This document shows positions 32,996 to 41,751 of a stretch of 64,000 nt of DNA, piece after piece. A program made the translations under genes and the position numbers. Each line of letters starts with the position of its first letter. The stretch's first letter is position 1. Under the pieces are notes generated by a model. That model worked only from the letters and a program-made list of their open reading frames with translations. It had not been told where the DNA came from and made no database searches. Origin of the DNA: Clostridia bacterium (GTDB lineage Bacteria > Bacillota > Clostridia > Oscillospirales > Acutalibacteraceae); the NCBI GenBank assembly GCA_017430535.1, contig JAFRMR010000027.1:44994-108993 (forward strand). Reading direction: 5' to 3'.

Positions 32996-33895
32996 ATGTT
33001 TTACAGCAGCTGGATGTCCTGCATAAAGGACGATGTTAAGATAACTCAGCTTGCCATACCCGGCGCCCACAACGCAGGCACAAAGGGTATGGTGCATATG
33101 GGCTGCTGCCAGCTCGGCACCGTGCTTGAGCAGTTTGAATACGGCGTAAGGGAATTCGGCATAAGGGTAAAGCAGAAGCACGGCGAAGCCTACATAGCCC
33201 ACGGCCTTTCCCGTGGTGTAAAGGTTGAAAAGGTATTTGCGGATTTTGAAAAAATCCTTGAAAAATACCCGGATGAGTTTTTCATCATAGATATAAGAAG
33301 CTATCAGGATCAGAAGGTGGGCCCCTTCACCCTTAAATATCACTGCGCCCCGGAGCTTATAAACGAGCTTATCGAAAAATACCTGCGCCCCGGGGATTAC
33401 GCTTTTACCGGTTTTGAGCACATAAAGGATGTAACCCTTGCAGATATAAGAAACTCCGGCAAGCGTTACCTTATCCACCACGAGGATGAGGAATATATTT
33501 ACAGCAGAAACACTTACCTGCTTGAGCCCTGGGATGCAAAAATCTTCGGCCTCAAGCCCGAAAAATTCTGGCAGGAAAACCTGAATTACCTCAGAAACCT
33601 TGAGAGCGAGGGCTTTTTCTGGTTCCAGACCCAGCAGACCCCCAACCCGGGCACGGAAATCGGCTTCACCTGGCCCAATAAGCTGGATGAGCTGGACCGC
33701 CCCTTCTTCCCCCTTATGATGAAAGAGATTGCGCAGAACCCGGAAATGCTGGCAAAGATCAATATCGTTGCCGGGGATTTTATGACAAGAGATCATATGA
33801 AAGAGAACGAAATTCTCCACTTCAACCTGCTCAAGGGCTTTGTGAAGCCGGAGTTTGAAGAATATTACGCAAAAACCATAGGTGAAACGGTATGA
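32996..33895 (+). CDS. PI-PLC X-domain-like phosphodiesterase
   Basis: 299 residues from ATG 32996 (upstream in-frame TTG at 32990 rejected; GGTGG sits 7 nt before 32996). The N-terminal QLAIPGAHNAGTKG holds the catalytic His of the PI-PLC X domain, and EAYIAHGLSRGVKVEKVFAD the second His; FFIIDIRSYQ follows as in the family barrel. In Bacillus PI-PLC the first motif is HD, whereas here it is HN, as in eukaryotic PLCs. No signal peptide is visible, which is unusual because most bacterial PI-PLCs are secreted. Likely substrate: a phosphoinositide or other cyclisable phosphodiester; unproven. Ends in a 4-bp overlap with the next gene. Confidence 0.8.
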   Translation: MFYSSWMSCIKDDVKITQLAIPGAHNAGTKGMVHMGCCQLGTVLEQFEYGVREFGIRVKQKHGEAYIAHGLSRGVKVEKVFADFEKILEKYPDEFFIIDIRSYQDQKVGPFTLKYHCAPELINELIEKYLRPGDYAFTGFEHIKDVTLADIRNSGKRYLIHHEDEEYIYSRNTYLLEPWDAKIFGLKPEKFWQENLNYLRNLESEGFFWFQTQQTPNPGTEIGFTWPNKLDELDRPFFPLMMKEIAQNPEMLAKINIVAGDFMTRDHMKENEILHFNLLKGFVKPEFEEYYAKTIGETV

Positions 33896-34584
33896 AGCTT
33901 ACTGTGCTGGGCAAGTACGGCCCCTACCCCAAAGAGGGTGATCACGCCTCAAGCTGCTACCTTGTGCAGGGCGGCAGCACCTCCCTTGTGCTTGATATGG
34001 GGCCCGGCTCCCTCTCCCGCCTTATGCAGGCGGCGGATTTAAGAAAGATAAACGGCATTTTCATTTCACACCTCCACTATGACCACACCAGCGAGCTGCT
34101 CCCCTTCCGCTACCTGCTGGAGGATATGAACCTGAAGATGAAAATATATGTGCGCCGTGAGGAAAGCCCCTGGTATGATATCCTTTTCGGCCACCCGGAT
34201 TTTGAAGTAATCAATGTTTCCCCCTCTTCTCCCGTAACCGCAGGGGATTTTAAGCTCACATTTTATGAAATGAAGCACACCGTGCCCTGCCTGGGGGTTA
34301 AGGTGCAGCAAGAGGATAAAGCCCTTTTCTATACGGGAGACACCCTTTTCAATGATAATATTTACCCCGCCCTTAATGGTACGGACCTGCTGCTTGCGGA
34401 CTGCTCCAAGCCCGCCGGCTTTACGGGCCCCCACATGACGGTTGAAAACGCAAAGGAAATAAACGGCAATACCGGGGTGCGGATTATTTCAACCCACCTG
34501 AGCCCCGGATATGACCCGGATGATGAATATAAAGATTTCCCCGGTATTGAAACTGCCCGGGAAATGAAAACCTATGAGATATGA
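33892..34584 (+). CDS. MBL-fold metallo-hydrolase
   Basis: 230 residues with the metallo-beta-lactamase fold: FISHLHYDHTSELLPFRY carries HxHxDH (about 62-67), HTVPCLGVKV the next His (about 128), FYTGDTLF the Asp (about 147) and ISTHLSPGYDP the last His (about 205). The layout resembles RNase Z-like or ribonuclease BN-type hydrolases, but it lacks the exosite arm of RNase Z, so I keep the general name. Probably cytosolic, two-zinc. ATG overlaps the stop of the PLC-like gene by 4 bp. Confidence 0.88.
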   Translation: MKLTVLGKYGPYPKEGDHASSCYLVQGGSTSLVLDMGPGSLSRLMQAADLRKINGIFISHLHYDHTSELLPFRYLLEDMNLKMKIYVRREESPWYDILFGHPDFEVINVSPSSPVTAGDFKLTFYEMKHTVPCLGVKVQQEDKALFYTGDTLFNDNIYPALNGTDLLLADCSKPAGFTGPHMTVENAKEINGNTGVRIISTHLSPGYDPDDEYKDFPGIETAREMKTYEI

Positions 34585-34593
34585 GGTGAAAAT

Positions 34594-35487
34594 ATGGCAA
34601 AATACAGCTCAATGATTATCGGCCACGCCACTCTTGACCGCAACACGGACCACCTGGGCAACACCGTTGAAATCGTAGGCGGCGCAGTTATCTATTCCTC
34701 CGCTTCCGCTTATGCCCTGGGGCACCGGGTGCTGGCGGTTACCAAAATAGCGCAGAAGGATATGAACCGCCTTGATAATTTTACAATCCCCAAGGAGGAT
34801 ATTATCTGCCTGCCCAGCGAAAAAAGCACGGATATGGTCAATATCTACCACACTGCGGATAAGGAGAGAAGAACCTGCCGCAACCTTTCAAAGGGCGACC
34901 CCTTCAAAGCTTCCGAAATCCCGGAGGCGGACTGCGCCATATATCACCTTGCGGGCCTTGTTTACGGCGATTTTGACAGGGAGCTTATCCTCTCCCTTGC
35001 AAAGCGGGGGGATGTGGCCCTTGATGTGCAGGCAATGCTCCGCCATGTGAACCCGGACGGCTCAATGCACTTTGAGGACTGGGCCGAAAAAAAGGAATGC
35101 CTGCCCTATATCAGGTACCTTAAAACCGATGCCGCCGAGGCGGAGATTATGACCGGCTGTGAGGACAGACGCCTTGCCGCAAAGCACCTTTACTCCTGGG
35201 GGGCAAGGGAAATCCTCATCACCCACAATACAGAGGTGCTGGCCTATGACGGCAAAGAATTTTACACCTGCCCCATCAAGGCAAGGAACCTGAGCGGGCG
35301 CACCGGCAGGGGGGATACCACCTTTGCCGCCTATATAAACGAGCGCCTGAGTAATGATATTCCGTCCGCCCTGCTTACGGCCACGGCAACGGTCTCCCTC
35401 AAGATGGAAACCCCCGGCCCCTTCAGAGGCACGGCGGAGGATGTAAAAAGATATATTGATGAATTCTACAACGGGAGCGAAAAATGA
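34594..35487 (+). CDS. PfkB-family carbohydrate or nucleoside kinase
   Basis: 297 residues. The C-terminal PfkB signature GRTGRGDTTFAAYINERL (about 230-247) supplies the catalytic Asp and anion hole; GGAVIYSSASAYALGHRVLA (about 28-47) is the N-terminal sugar-binding GG region. Substrate unknown; the family includes ribokinase, fructokinase and adenosine kinase. The start is clear: GAGGTGA before ATG. It is inside a six-gene plus-strand run and ends in a 4-bp overlap with the D,D-carboxypeptidase gene. Confidence 0.88.
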   Translation: MAKYSSMIIGHATLDRNTDHLGNTVEIVGGAVIYSSASAYALGHRVLAVTKIAQKDMNRLDNFTIPKEDIICLPSEKSTDMVNIYHTADKERRTCRNLSKGDPFKASEIPEADCAIYHLAGLVYGDFDRELILSLAKRGDVALDVQAMLRHVNPDGSMHFEDWAEKKECLPYIRYLKTDAAEAEIMTGCEDRRLAAKHLYSWGAREILITHNTEVLAYDGKEFYTCPIKARNLSGRTGRGDTTFAAYINERLSNDIPSALLTATATVSLKMETPGPFRGTAEDVKRYIDEFYNGSEK

Positions 35488-36818
35488 AAAAACTTTCCGC
35501 ATCACTTCTGATTTTTATAATACTTGCCCTCACGGTTTTCGGCACGGGTGCCGGGGCAGTTTACAACGACCGGCTTGAAAACGAGCTGTATTCAGACTGC
35601 GCCCTGCTGCTGTGCACGGATAACAATGAGATTATCTTTTCCAAAAATATCAATAAGCAGACCAAGCCCGCCAGCCTTACCAAGGTGGTTACCGCCCTTG
35701 TTGTGCTCAGCCAGTGCAGCAATATGGATGAGGTATATACCATACCCGAGTCCTGCATAAGGGAGCTGGACGGCACCGGCAGCTCCCTGGGGGGCCACAA
35801 GGCCGGGGAGCAGGTAAGGATTTACGACCTGCTCTGCAGCATGCTTATCCACTCTGCCAACGAAGCCGCCACCGCCCTTGCAACCTATGTCACGGGCAAT
35901 GACAGGCAGGCGTTTGTTGATAAAATGAATGCTCTTGCTCAGGAGCTGGGCTGCACAAACTCCCATTTTATGAATGTGCACGGCCTTGACGATGAGGATC
36001 AGTATGTTTCCGCAATGGATATGGCCACCTTCTTCAAGGCGGCTATGGAAAACTCCGTTTTTGCCGAGATAGTTGCAAAATCCGAGTATATGATGCCGGA
36101 AACAAATATGAATAAAGAGAGGAAAATCACCACTACCAATTTCACCATGATGCCCGGCTATAAGGATTATTTCTGCAAATACTCCACCGGGGGCAAAACC
36201 GGCACCACCTCCGGAGCGGGGCACTGCCTTGTTTCCGGGGCCTCCAACAACGGCTATAACTATATCTGCGTTGCCCTTAATTCCGTTAAGGAGGACCTTG
36301 ACGGGGATAATGTGGATGAAAACGGCGCCTTTGTGGATACCAAGGCAATGTATGACTGGGCCTTCACCAACCTGCGGCTTGTTCCCATTGCCAGCACCGC
36401 AAAAATCGTGGGCGAGGTGCCCGTAAAATACGGCAAGGGCACGGATTATGTTACCCTGTGCCCCGGTGAAAACGCCTACGGCCTTATGCCAAGGGGCGTG
36501 GATGAAAACAGCGTGCTTATCCAGGTTAAGGAGGATACCCTGCCAAAGTCCCTTTCCGCCCCCGTAAAGAAGGGCGAAAAAATCTGCCGCGGTCAGGTTT
36601 ACTACGCCAATGATGTGGTATCGGAAATTGATCTTGTGGCCTCATCCGAGGTTAAGCGCAGCTTTATTTCCGGCATACTCTCCGCCGCCGAAAGGCTGGT
36701 GGATTCCCCCTACTTCCGCCTGCTTGCGGTGGTAATAATCGCAATACCTCTGCTGATAATCGGCCTGAGCTTTTATGCAAGGAGCAAAAAAAGAAAAAAA
36801 CGGGGCGCAAACCGCTGA
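35484..36818 (+). CDS. D-alanyl-D-alanine carboxypeptidase (S11, DacF/PBP5 type)
   Basis: 444 residues. Residues 1-25 form a signal peptide (MKKLSASLLIFIILALTVFG). The three penicillin-binding motifs are clear: SLTK (in KPASLTKVVTALVV, about 63-66), SAN (HSANEAATALA, about 124-126) and KTG (GGKTGTTSGAG, about 237-239). A beta-rich C-terminal domain (about 290-390) precedes a membrane helix (LLAVVIIAIPLLIIGLSFY) and a basic tail KKRKKRG, so the enzyme is membrane-anchored with its active site outside. It trims the terminal D-Ala of peptidoglycan stem peptides. A C-terminal transmembrane helix is typical of this group. Confidence 0.95.
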   Translation: MKKLSASLLIFIILALTVFGTGAGAVYNDRLENELYSDCALLLCTDNNEIIFSKNINKQTKPASLTKVVTALVVLSQCSNMDEVYTIPESCIRELDGTGSSLGGHKAGEQVRIYDLLCSMLIHSANEAATALATYVTGNDRQAFVDKMNALAQELGCTNSHFMNVHGLDDEDQYVSAMDMATFFKAAMENSVFAEIVAKSEYMMPETNMNKERKITTTNFTMMPGYKDYFCKYSTGGKTGTTSGAGHCLVSGASNNGYNYICVALNSVKEDLDGDNVDENGAFVDTKAMYDWAFTNLRLVPIASTAKIVGEVPVKYGKGTDYVTLCPGENAYGLMPRGVDENSVLIQVKEDTLPKSLSAPVKKGEKICRGQVYYANDVVSEIDLVASSEVKRSFISGILSAAERLVDSPYFRLLAVVIIAIPLLIIGLSFYARSKKRKKRGANR

Positions 36819-36858
36819 CCCCGTAATATATGAATATTGATGAAAAGGAGAGAACTTT

Positions 36859-38103
36859 ATGCAGTTTCCAATGTGGGCATCCAAAATTCTAGGCGCAATC
36901 CTTGCGGTTGTAATTCCCGTTATATCCGTTTTTGTAACCCCCTTCACCCGCCCCTTTGATAAAGAGCCGGCCGCGGTTATGGAAAAGGTTGGCGGCTTTA
37001 TGAAAGGTATATGCCACACGGACCCGGATTATGACCTCATCACCGGGGCAAATATCGAGTGGCTCAGGGAGGATATCCCCTACCCCTTCAATGATGACGG
37101 CTCCCTTACGGAATCCTATATCGGCTGGAAGGCGGAAATGCAGGAGTATAAAAACCACGGCATCAATATTTACGCCATCACCCCTTACCCCCACACCTTC
37201 ATTGAGCACGGCCTTGACAGCAGAAAACCCGAGGATGTGAAAGCAATTCAGGATGTGGCAGCATTCCTTGTAAAGGATTTGAGGGGCATCGCCCAGGCCT
37301 ATCAGGTCACCAACGAAATGGGCGTTGACCGCTTCACCGATCCCCTCACTATGGAGGAGGCCGCCTATTTCATCGGCATCCAGCTTGAGGCAATGGACGC
37401 CGTGCTTGCGGATAACGAAATACTGGGCTATAACCTTGGCGGCATGGGCTATATAAGCCTTACATTCAAGATGTTCAAATACAATAAATACTGTGATTTC
37501 ATCGGCGCTGATATATATCTCGGCTCCTTTGAGAATATCATAAAGAATATAGATACCCACTTTGCACTGCTCAAGCTTGTAAGAGCCGTTACCAAAAAGC
37601 CCATTATTATGGCTGAGTTCGGCTATATCGGTTACGGCGAGCCCAAGACCGATGAAGAAAAGAAGGCAATCCTTCAGAGCTACGGCTTTGATTCCGAAGA
37701 GGATGTAAAGAAGGATGTTAACACCTTCATCTCCCGCCTGCCCGACAGGCTCAGGAACGAGTTTGAAACCATCTATAAAGATAAAACCGATGAGGAAAAA
37801 TTCAACCTCCTCTTCAAAGGCGAATTTTCAAACCACATTTACAGGGAACTTTCCGAAGGCACCGGCCTTTACGGCTACCCCCACACCCCGGAGGGTCAGG
37901 CAAAATTCTATGAGTATATGATACCCAAGCTCAGGGAACTGCCCTGGTGCGTAGGCGCCTTTGTTTATATGTGGAATGACAGCGAAAGCTGCTATGTATG
38001 CGGCCAGACGGACTGCCCCGTTGAAACCGGCTGGGGCATAGTGGACGGTCAGGGCAACCCCAAACCCGCCTACTACGCAGTACAGAAAGGATTTAAAGAC
38101 TGA
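36859..38103 (+). CDS. Clan-A (TIM-barrel) glycoside hydrolase
   Basis: 414 residues. N-terminal hydrophobic segment (LGAILAVVIPVISVFVTPF) is a signal anchor or uncleaved signal. The barrel has the two Glu of clan GH-A: AYQVTNEMGVDRF (acid/base after strand 4, about 149-161) and IIMAEFGYIGYGEP (nucleophile after strand 7, about 250-263). Late Trp-rich segment CVGAFVYMWNDSESCY is as in GH5/GH2-like barrels. I cannot place it in a numbered family. Four Cys near the C-terminus (CYVCGQTDC) could form disulfides or bind metal. RBS AAGGAGAG. Last gene of the plus-strand run, closed by a strong terminator. Confidence 0.78.
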   Translation: MQFPMWASKILGAILAVVIPVISVFVTPFTRPFDKEPAAVMEKVGGFMKGICHTDPDYDLITGANIEWLREDIPYPFNDDGSLTESYIGWKAEMQEYKNHGINIYAITPYPHTFIEHGLDSRKPEDVKAIQDVAAFLVKDLRGIAQAYQVTNEMGVDRFTDPLTMEEAAYFIGIQLEAMDAVLADNEILGYNLGGMGYISLTFKMFKYNKYCDFIGADIYLGSFENIIKNIDTHFALLKLVRAVTKKPIIMAEFGYIGYGEPKTDEEKKAILQSYGFDSEEDVKKDVNTFISRLPDRLRNEFETIYKDKTDEEKFNLLFKGEFSNHIYRELSEGTGLYGYPHTPEGQAKFYEYMIPKLRELPWCVGAFVYMWNDSESCYVCGQTDCPVETGWGIVDGQGNPKPAYYAVQKGFKD

Positions 38104-38104
38104 G

Positions 38105-38136
38105 AAAAAAGGCTTGCAGAAATGCAAGCCTTTTTT
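38105..38136 (+). terminator. Terminator after the clan-A glycosidase
   Basis: Perfect 8-bp stem GGCTTGCA (38111-38118) and TGCAAGCC (38123-38130), GAAA loop, A6 before and T6 after. Confidence 0.92.
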
Positions 38137-38138
38137 AA

Positions 38139-38345
38139 GTTATAAGTCAGAAGTAACAAGGAAAAAGTTACGGTCGCTGACGCTCCGATTATATTATGCG
38201 ACCCATATCCTTGTTGCGGGCGGATAATATCTAGCCCTGCAATCGGAGCGGAGCGACCATTTACATTTTGCAACGCAAAACACATCACGCTGCGAAGCAG
38301 CACATCACTCCGAAGGAACTTCACTTTGCCTGAGCAAAACTTCAC
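38139..38345 (-). repeat. Modular hairpin repeat, copy R4
   Basis: Fills the convergent gap 38137-38373. On the minus strand from 38345: GTGAAGT, TTTGC-tcag-GCAAA, GTGAAGT, TCC-ttc-GGA, GTGATGT, GCTGC-ttc-GCAGC, GTGATGT, GTTTTGC-gtt-GCAAAAT, then a long imperfect inverted repeat from GGTCGCTCCGCTCCGATT to AATCGGAGCGTCAGCGACC, and finally an ACTTCTGACTTATAACTT border like that of R3. Same module order as R1. Confidence 0.85.
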
Positions 38346-38373
38346 GCCGTAAGGCACAATCTGCCCGCAGGGC

Positions 38374-38889
38374 TCAAGCCCAAGGGTCAATAACAGCACC
38401 CTGTTCATTTATAACAGGTTCTCTTATATCCGCCAGCAGGAACTGCTCCACAAGGAACCATTCACCGGTGCTCTTTTTGCGGCGGAGCTTTATCTGCCTT
38501 TGGGAATCCGCCCCGGAGGACTGAAGCAGCAGCGTTGCCCAATCCTCGGCGGTGAAGGAATAGGGGTTATCCGCCACCTGCACCTTTGCGGGAAATGCGG
38601 GTATATATCCGTTTTGGGGAGAGGTGCCGCTCAGGTAGGAGTAGGGTTTATATTCTTTGCCGGAAAGCCGGTCCCTGAGAAACTGCTTCTCATAAACGCT
38701 CATAGGCTCCGCCGGGTTTTTAAGCATATTTATCATGGCGTGGCATTTTTCGGCCCCGTCTTTGTAGTTACACAGGGCGGCAACGGTCATGGCCGCAACA
38801 TAATAAACATCCTGCCTGTTGATTTCAAGCAGGCCCTCAAACTCCTCCGGGCTCATAATCACTCTGTCAAATGTATATTCCTTTACCAT
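38374..38889 (-). CDS. DUF6935-like protein
   Basis: 171 residues, cytoplasmic. Begins MVKEYTFDRVIMSPEEFEGL; the middle AEKCHAMINMLKNPAEPMSV and the end LRRKKSTGEWFLVEQFLLAD...DPWA match a conserved family in Clostridia that I recall as DUF6935, usually ending in DPWA. Function unknown. The gene follows the sulfatase by 11 nt on the same strand and is probably co-transcribed with it. Its stop codon lies about 28 nt from repeat R4. RBS GGAG, 6 nt before ATG. Confidence 0.75.
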   Translation of the reverse strand: MVKEYTFDRVIMSPEEFEGLLEINRQDVYYVAAMTVAALCNYKDGAEKCHAMINMLKNPAEPMSVYEKQFLRDRLSGKEYKPYSYLSGTSPQNGYIPAFPAKVQVADNPYSFTAEDWATLLLQSSGADSQRQIKLRRKKSTGEWFLVEQFLLADIREPVINEQGAVIDPWA

Positions 38890-38900
38890 AGTTTTCTCCT

Positions 38901-40229
38901 TTATGCCAAAGTGTAATTTGCGGCAAATTCTTTATCCCAGGTATCTTCTATGCCCTGCCGCCAGTCAAGGGCAAGCTTTGTAAGCTCACTGCAGAGCTCC
39001 GGCATTTCTCCGGCAAGGTTATGTTTCTCACCCGGGTCTTTGCTTAAATCGGACAGGAAAACCTCTGCCCTGGGCTCTTCGCCTTCAATCAGCCTGCCGC
39101 CCAGCACAAGCTTGTAATTGCCCCGCCTTACGGCGGTCTGGCCTTCCATTTCCCAGAACAGGCAATCGTGGGTCCGGGGCTCCCCGCCCTGCAGCATATC
39201 CAGTATGCTTATGCCGTCAATATCGTAATCCTCCGGATTGCTTCCGCAGGCCTCCAGCACCGTGGGAAAAATATCTGCGGCAATATGGGGGGTATCAATA
39301 ACCCTGTGGGGGATGTTCTTTCCCCGGGATATAATGGCGGGCACCCTTATTCCGCCCTCAAAAAGGCTGAATTTATGGCCGGTGAAAATGCCCGCGGTGC
39401 CTGCATAGTAGGGGTCCGTGGTTCCGTCAAGCCAGTTGCGGCTCTCCCTTGACGGTCCGTTATCGCTCTGAAAATAAATAATGGTATCATCCGTAAGCCC
39501 CAGCTTTTCAAGCTCTGAGGTTATCTGCCCCACGCCGTCATCAACGGCGCTGAGCATTGCCGCCATAATTCTTCTGTCCGGGGATAAATCCGGGAAGCGG
39601 TCAAGGTACTTTTGGGGGGCGTGCATGGGGTAATGAGGGGCATTGTAGGCAACATAGAGGAAAAACGGCTCATCCCTGTGCCTGTTTATAAATTCCACGC
39701 TTTTGCGGGTAATGCGCTCGGTTAAATATTCGCCGTTGGCGTAAACCTCGGTTTCGTTTTCCCACAAATCATGGGTGGGGTTCACTCCCCCGTCGCTCAT
39801 GCCGTAATAAAAAATATGTGAGTAATAATCAAGGCAGCCCGCAAGGAAGCCGCTGAATTCATCAAAGCCGTTGGCGTTGGGGCGGCACTCCGGCTTAAGG
39901 CCCAGGTGCCACTTGCCGCAGAGGCCTGTTTTGTAGCCCTCTTTTTTAAGGGCGGAGGCAATGGTAGGCACGGCGGGGGTAAGGCCGCTGGCTTTTCTGT
40001 GCCCGGCAAGAATTGCCCGCACCCCGGCGCGGCCCGGGTACCTGCCCGTAAGCAGGGAGGCCCTTGAGGGGGAGCACACGGGAGAGGCGGAATACATTGA
40101 GGTAAAAAGCGCCCCTGTTTCCGCCAGGGAATCAATATTCGGGGTCTTCAGATCCCGGGCGCCCATACAGCCCAGGTCGCCGTAGCCCTGGTCATCCGTA
40201 AGTATGATAATAATATTGGGCTTTCTCAT
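38901..40229 (-). CDS. Type I sulfatase (Cys-type, formylglycine)
   Basis: 442 residues from ATG 40229 (GGAG, 8 nt upstream), placing MRKPNIIIILTDDQGYGDLG at the N-terminus with the metal-binding DD. The sulfatase signature is CSPSRASLLTGRYPGRAG (about 52-69); the Cys in CSPSR is converted to formylglycine. Other ligands: GKWHLG (about 104-109), HYPMHAP and QSDNGPS. No signal peptide, so it would act on sulfated sugars inside the cell. The Cys-type site fits the anaerobic maturase encoded divergently next door. Forms an operon with the DUF6935-like gene. Confidence 0.95.
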   Translation of the reverse strand: MRKPNIIIILTDDQGYGDLGCMGARDLKTPNIDSLAETGALFTSMYSASPVCSPSRASLLTGRYPGRAGVRAILAGHRKASGLTPAVPTIASALKKEGYKTGLCGKWHLGLKPECRPNANGFDEFSGFLAGCLDYYSHIFYYGMSDGGVNPTHDLWENETEVYANGEYLTERITRKSVEFINRHRDEPFFLYVAYNAPHYPMHAPQKYLDRFPDLSPDRRIMAAMLSAVDDGVGQITSELEKLGLTDDTIIYFQSDNGPSRESRNWLDGTTDPYYAGTAGIFTGHKFSLFEGGIRVPAIISRGKNIPHRVIDTPHIAADIFPTVLEACGSNPEDYDIDGISILDMLQGGEPRTHDCLFWEMEGQTAVRRGNYKLVLGGRLIEGEEPRAEVFLSDLSKDPGEKHNLAGEMPELCSELTKLALDWRQGIEDTWDKEFAANYTLA

Positions 40230-40249
40230 TTTTATTTCTCCGTAAAACA

Positions 40250-40278
40250 TTGATATTTTTCTTATTTTCAATTATATT
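40250..40278 (+). promoter_or_regulatory. Promoter of the sulfatase-maturase gene
   Basis: -35 TTGATA (40250-40255), 17-nt spacer, -10 TATATT (40273-40278). It interleaves with the divergent sulfatase promoter: the -10 boxes overlap. Confidence 0.6.
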
Positions 40279-40298
40279 TGATATATACCGTAAGTCAA
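40271..40298 (-). promoter_or_regulatory. Promoter of the sulfatase operon
   Basis: Minus strand: -35 TTGACT (40293-40298), 16-nt spacer, -10 TATAAT (40271-40276), close to consensus. Leader about 35 nt. Confidence 0.68.
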
Positions 40299-40308
40299 GG
40301 GGTAAAAA

Positions 40309-41376
40309 ATGAAAGCTTTAACTCTGCTCATAAAGCCCGCCGCAGGCCTTTGCAATATGGACTGCGGATACTGCTTTTACAAAACCGCAAGTGAAACAAG
40401 GCAAAACAGAATAATGGCCCGAGAAACTGCGGACACCCTGATTGATAAGGTGAGCGCCGCTTTTCCCCGTAACCTTTCCGTAATCTTCCAGGGGGGCGAG
40501 CCCACCCTTGCGGGGCTTGATTTTTATGAGCATTTTGTGAGCCGGGTAAAAGAAAAAATTAAGGGAAATGTATTTTACTCCATACAGACAAACGGCCTGC
40601 TGATTGATGACGGTTTTGCGGAGTTTCTTGCTGCCAACGATTTCCTTACGGGGATATCTCTTGACGGCGGCAAAAAAACAAACAACCGCTACCGCCTTGA
40701 TAAAAACGGAAACGGCGTGCTGCCGCAGGTGCTTACGGCAATAAATCTGCTTAAAAAGCACGGTGTGCGGTTCAACATTCTCTCGGTTATTGATAACGAA
40801 AACGCCGCGGATATTGACAGCACCTGGGCTTATTTCAGAAAGCACGGCTTCCGCAACCTTCAGTTTATCCCTTATGTTGATGAGCGTGAGGGTATTTCCC
40901 TTTCCCCTGCCGCCTATGAAAAATTTCTCAGGCGGATTTTTGACCTGTGGTATGAGGATTTTGACCCTTACGATTACACCTCGGTACGCCATATTGATAA
41001 TTATATGGATATCCTGGCCGGCTTTCCGCCGGAAAACTGCGCCATGTGCGGGGTGTGCGGAGGGTACTTTACCATAGAGGCAAACGGAGATATTTACCCC
41101 TGCGATTTTTACTGCACGGATGAATACAGGCTGGGCTCGGTTTTTGATGAAAACCCCTTTGAAATAAACGAAAAGCACCGTAAATTCATTGATGAATCCC
41201 TCATCATTCACGGTCACTGCAAAAACTGCTTATATTATAACCTCTGCCGGGGCGGCTGCAAAAGGGACAGAACCGCTGAATTTACCCAAAACAAATACTG
41301 CTCCGCCTACCGTGGCTTTTTTGAATACGCCCTTGACCGGCTGAAATCTGCCGCGGAGATACTGGCAAATGCGTAA
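40309..41376 (+). CDS. Anaerobic sulfatase-maturating enzyme (radical SAM, SPASM)
   Basis: 355 residues. The radical-SAM cluster motif CNMDCGYC (C-x3-C-x2-C, about 15-22) is followed by YKTASETRQNRIM, typical of anSMEs, and FQGGEPTLAG (about 62-71), the SAM-binding GGEP. The SPASM domain has CAMCGVCGG and CHCKNC...CRGGCKRDR (about 243-330), ligands of two auxiliary 4Fe-4S clusters. It oxidises the Cys of CSPSR in the neighbouring sulfatase to C-alpha-formylglycine without oxygen. Shorter than the about 370-400 residues of studied examples but no motif is missing. Confidence 0.93.
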   Translation: MKALTLLIKPAAGLCNMDCGYCFYKTASETRQNRIMARETADTLIDKVSAAFPRNLSVIFQGGEPTLAGLDFYEHFVSRVKEKIKGNVFYSIQTNGLLIDDGFAEFLAANDFLTGISLDGGKKTNNRYRLDKNGNGVLPQVLTAINLLKKHGVRFNILSVIDNENAADIDSTWAYFRKHGFRNLQFIPYVDEREGISLSPAAYEKFLRRIFDLWYEDFDPYDYTSVRHIDNYMDILAGFPPENCAMCGVCGGYFTIEANGDIYPCDFYCTDEYRLGSVFDENPFEINEKHRKFIDESLIIHGHCKNCLYYNLCRGGCKRDRTAEFTQNKYCSAYRGFFEYALDRLKSAAEILANA

Positions 41377-41420
41377 TATAATATCCGCTTTTTAAAACCT
41401 TATACCGGTAATATAATTTC

Positions 41421-41454
41421 AGAGCCCCCGGGATTACCTCCCGAAGGCTCTTTT
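41421..41454 (+). terminator. Terminator after the maturase gene
   Basis: Stem AGAGCC (41421-41426) with GGCTCT (41446-41451) plus an inner GGGA/TCCC pairing, followed by TTTT. Separates this gene from the minus-strand remB-recF cluster. Confidence 0.78.
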
Positions 41455-41493
41455 ATAACATTTTCTGTTCGTTTTTCGCCTGAATGCTCAGGC

Positions 41494-41751
41494 CTATATT
41501 ATCCCATTGTTGACACGCCGAAGTATTGTTGATGACGCTATCTGCGTTATATATATCTTCCTTTTCCCGTTTTCGCTGCACACAACAAAGGATTTGGGCA
41601 GGTCTTCGCATACATTTTCTATATTCCCCGCCTTTTCCGCCCTGGCAAGGTAATCGCGGCTGCTTTTCTGCAGGGTGGTATTGTCAAGGTCAAATATGCC
41701 TATGATATTTTCGCTTTTTATTACTTTTTCAAATCCCAGGTGCAGGTACAT
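41494..41751 (-). CDS. remB: RemB/YaaB-like DUF370 protein
   Basis: 85 residues of the DUF370 family: MYLHLGFEKVIKSENIIGIF, LDNTT and RKIYITQIASSTILRRV are typical. In Bacillus the gene between recF and gyrB codes for RemB (YaaB), a DNA-binding regulator of matrix genes related to RemA. The position here, directly after recF with a 1-nt stop/start overlap, is the same. gyrB, which normally follows, is absent: the next gene on the left is the anSME on the other strand. Expect a cytosolic, oligomeric DNA-binding protein. Confidence 0.88.
   Translation of the reverse strand: MYLHLGFEKVIKSENIIGIFDLDNTTLQKSSRDYLARAEKAGNIENVCEDLPKSFVVCSENGKRKIYITQIASSTILRRVNNGII

Noticed and set aside
41478-41493. 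Palindrome GCCTGA-ATGC-TCAGGC next to the remB stop codon
   Set aside because: Stem is short and no T run follows on either strand, so I do not call it a terminator.
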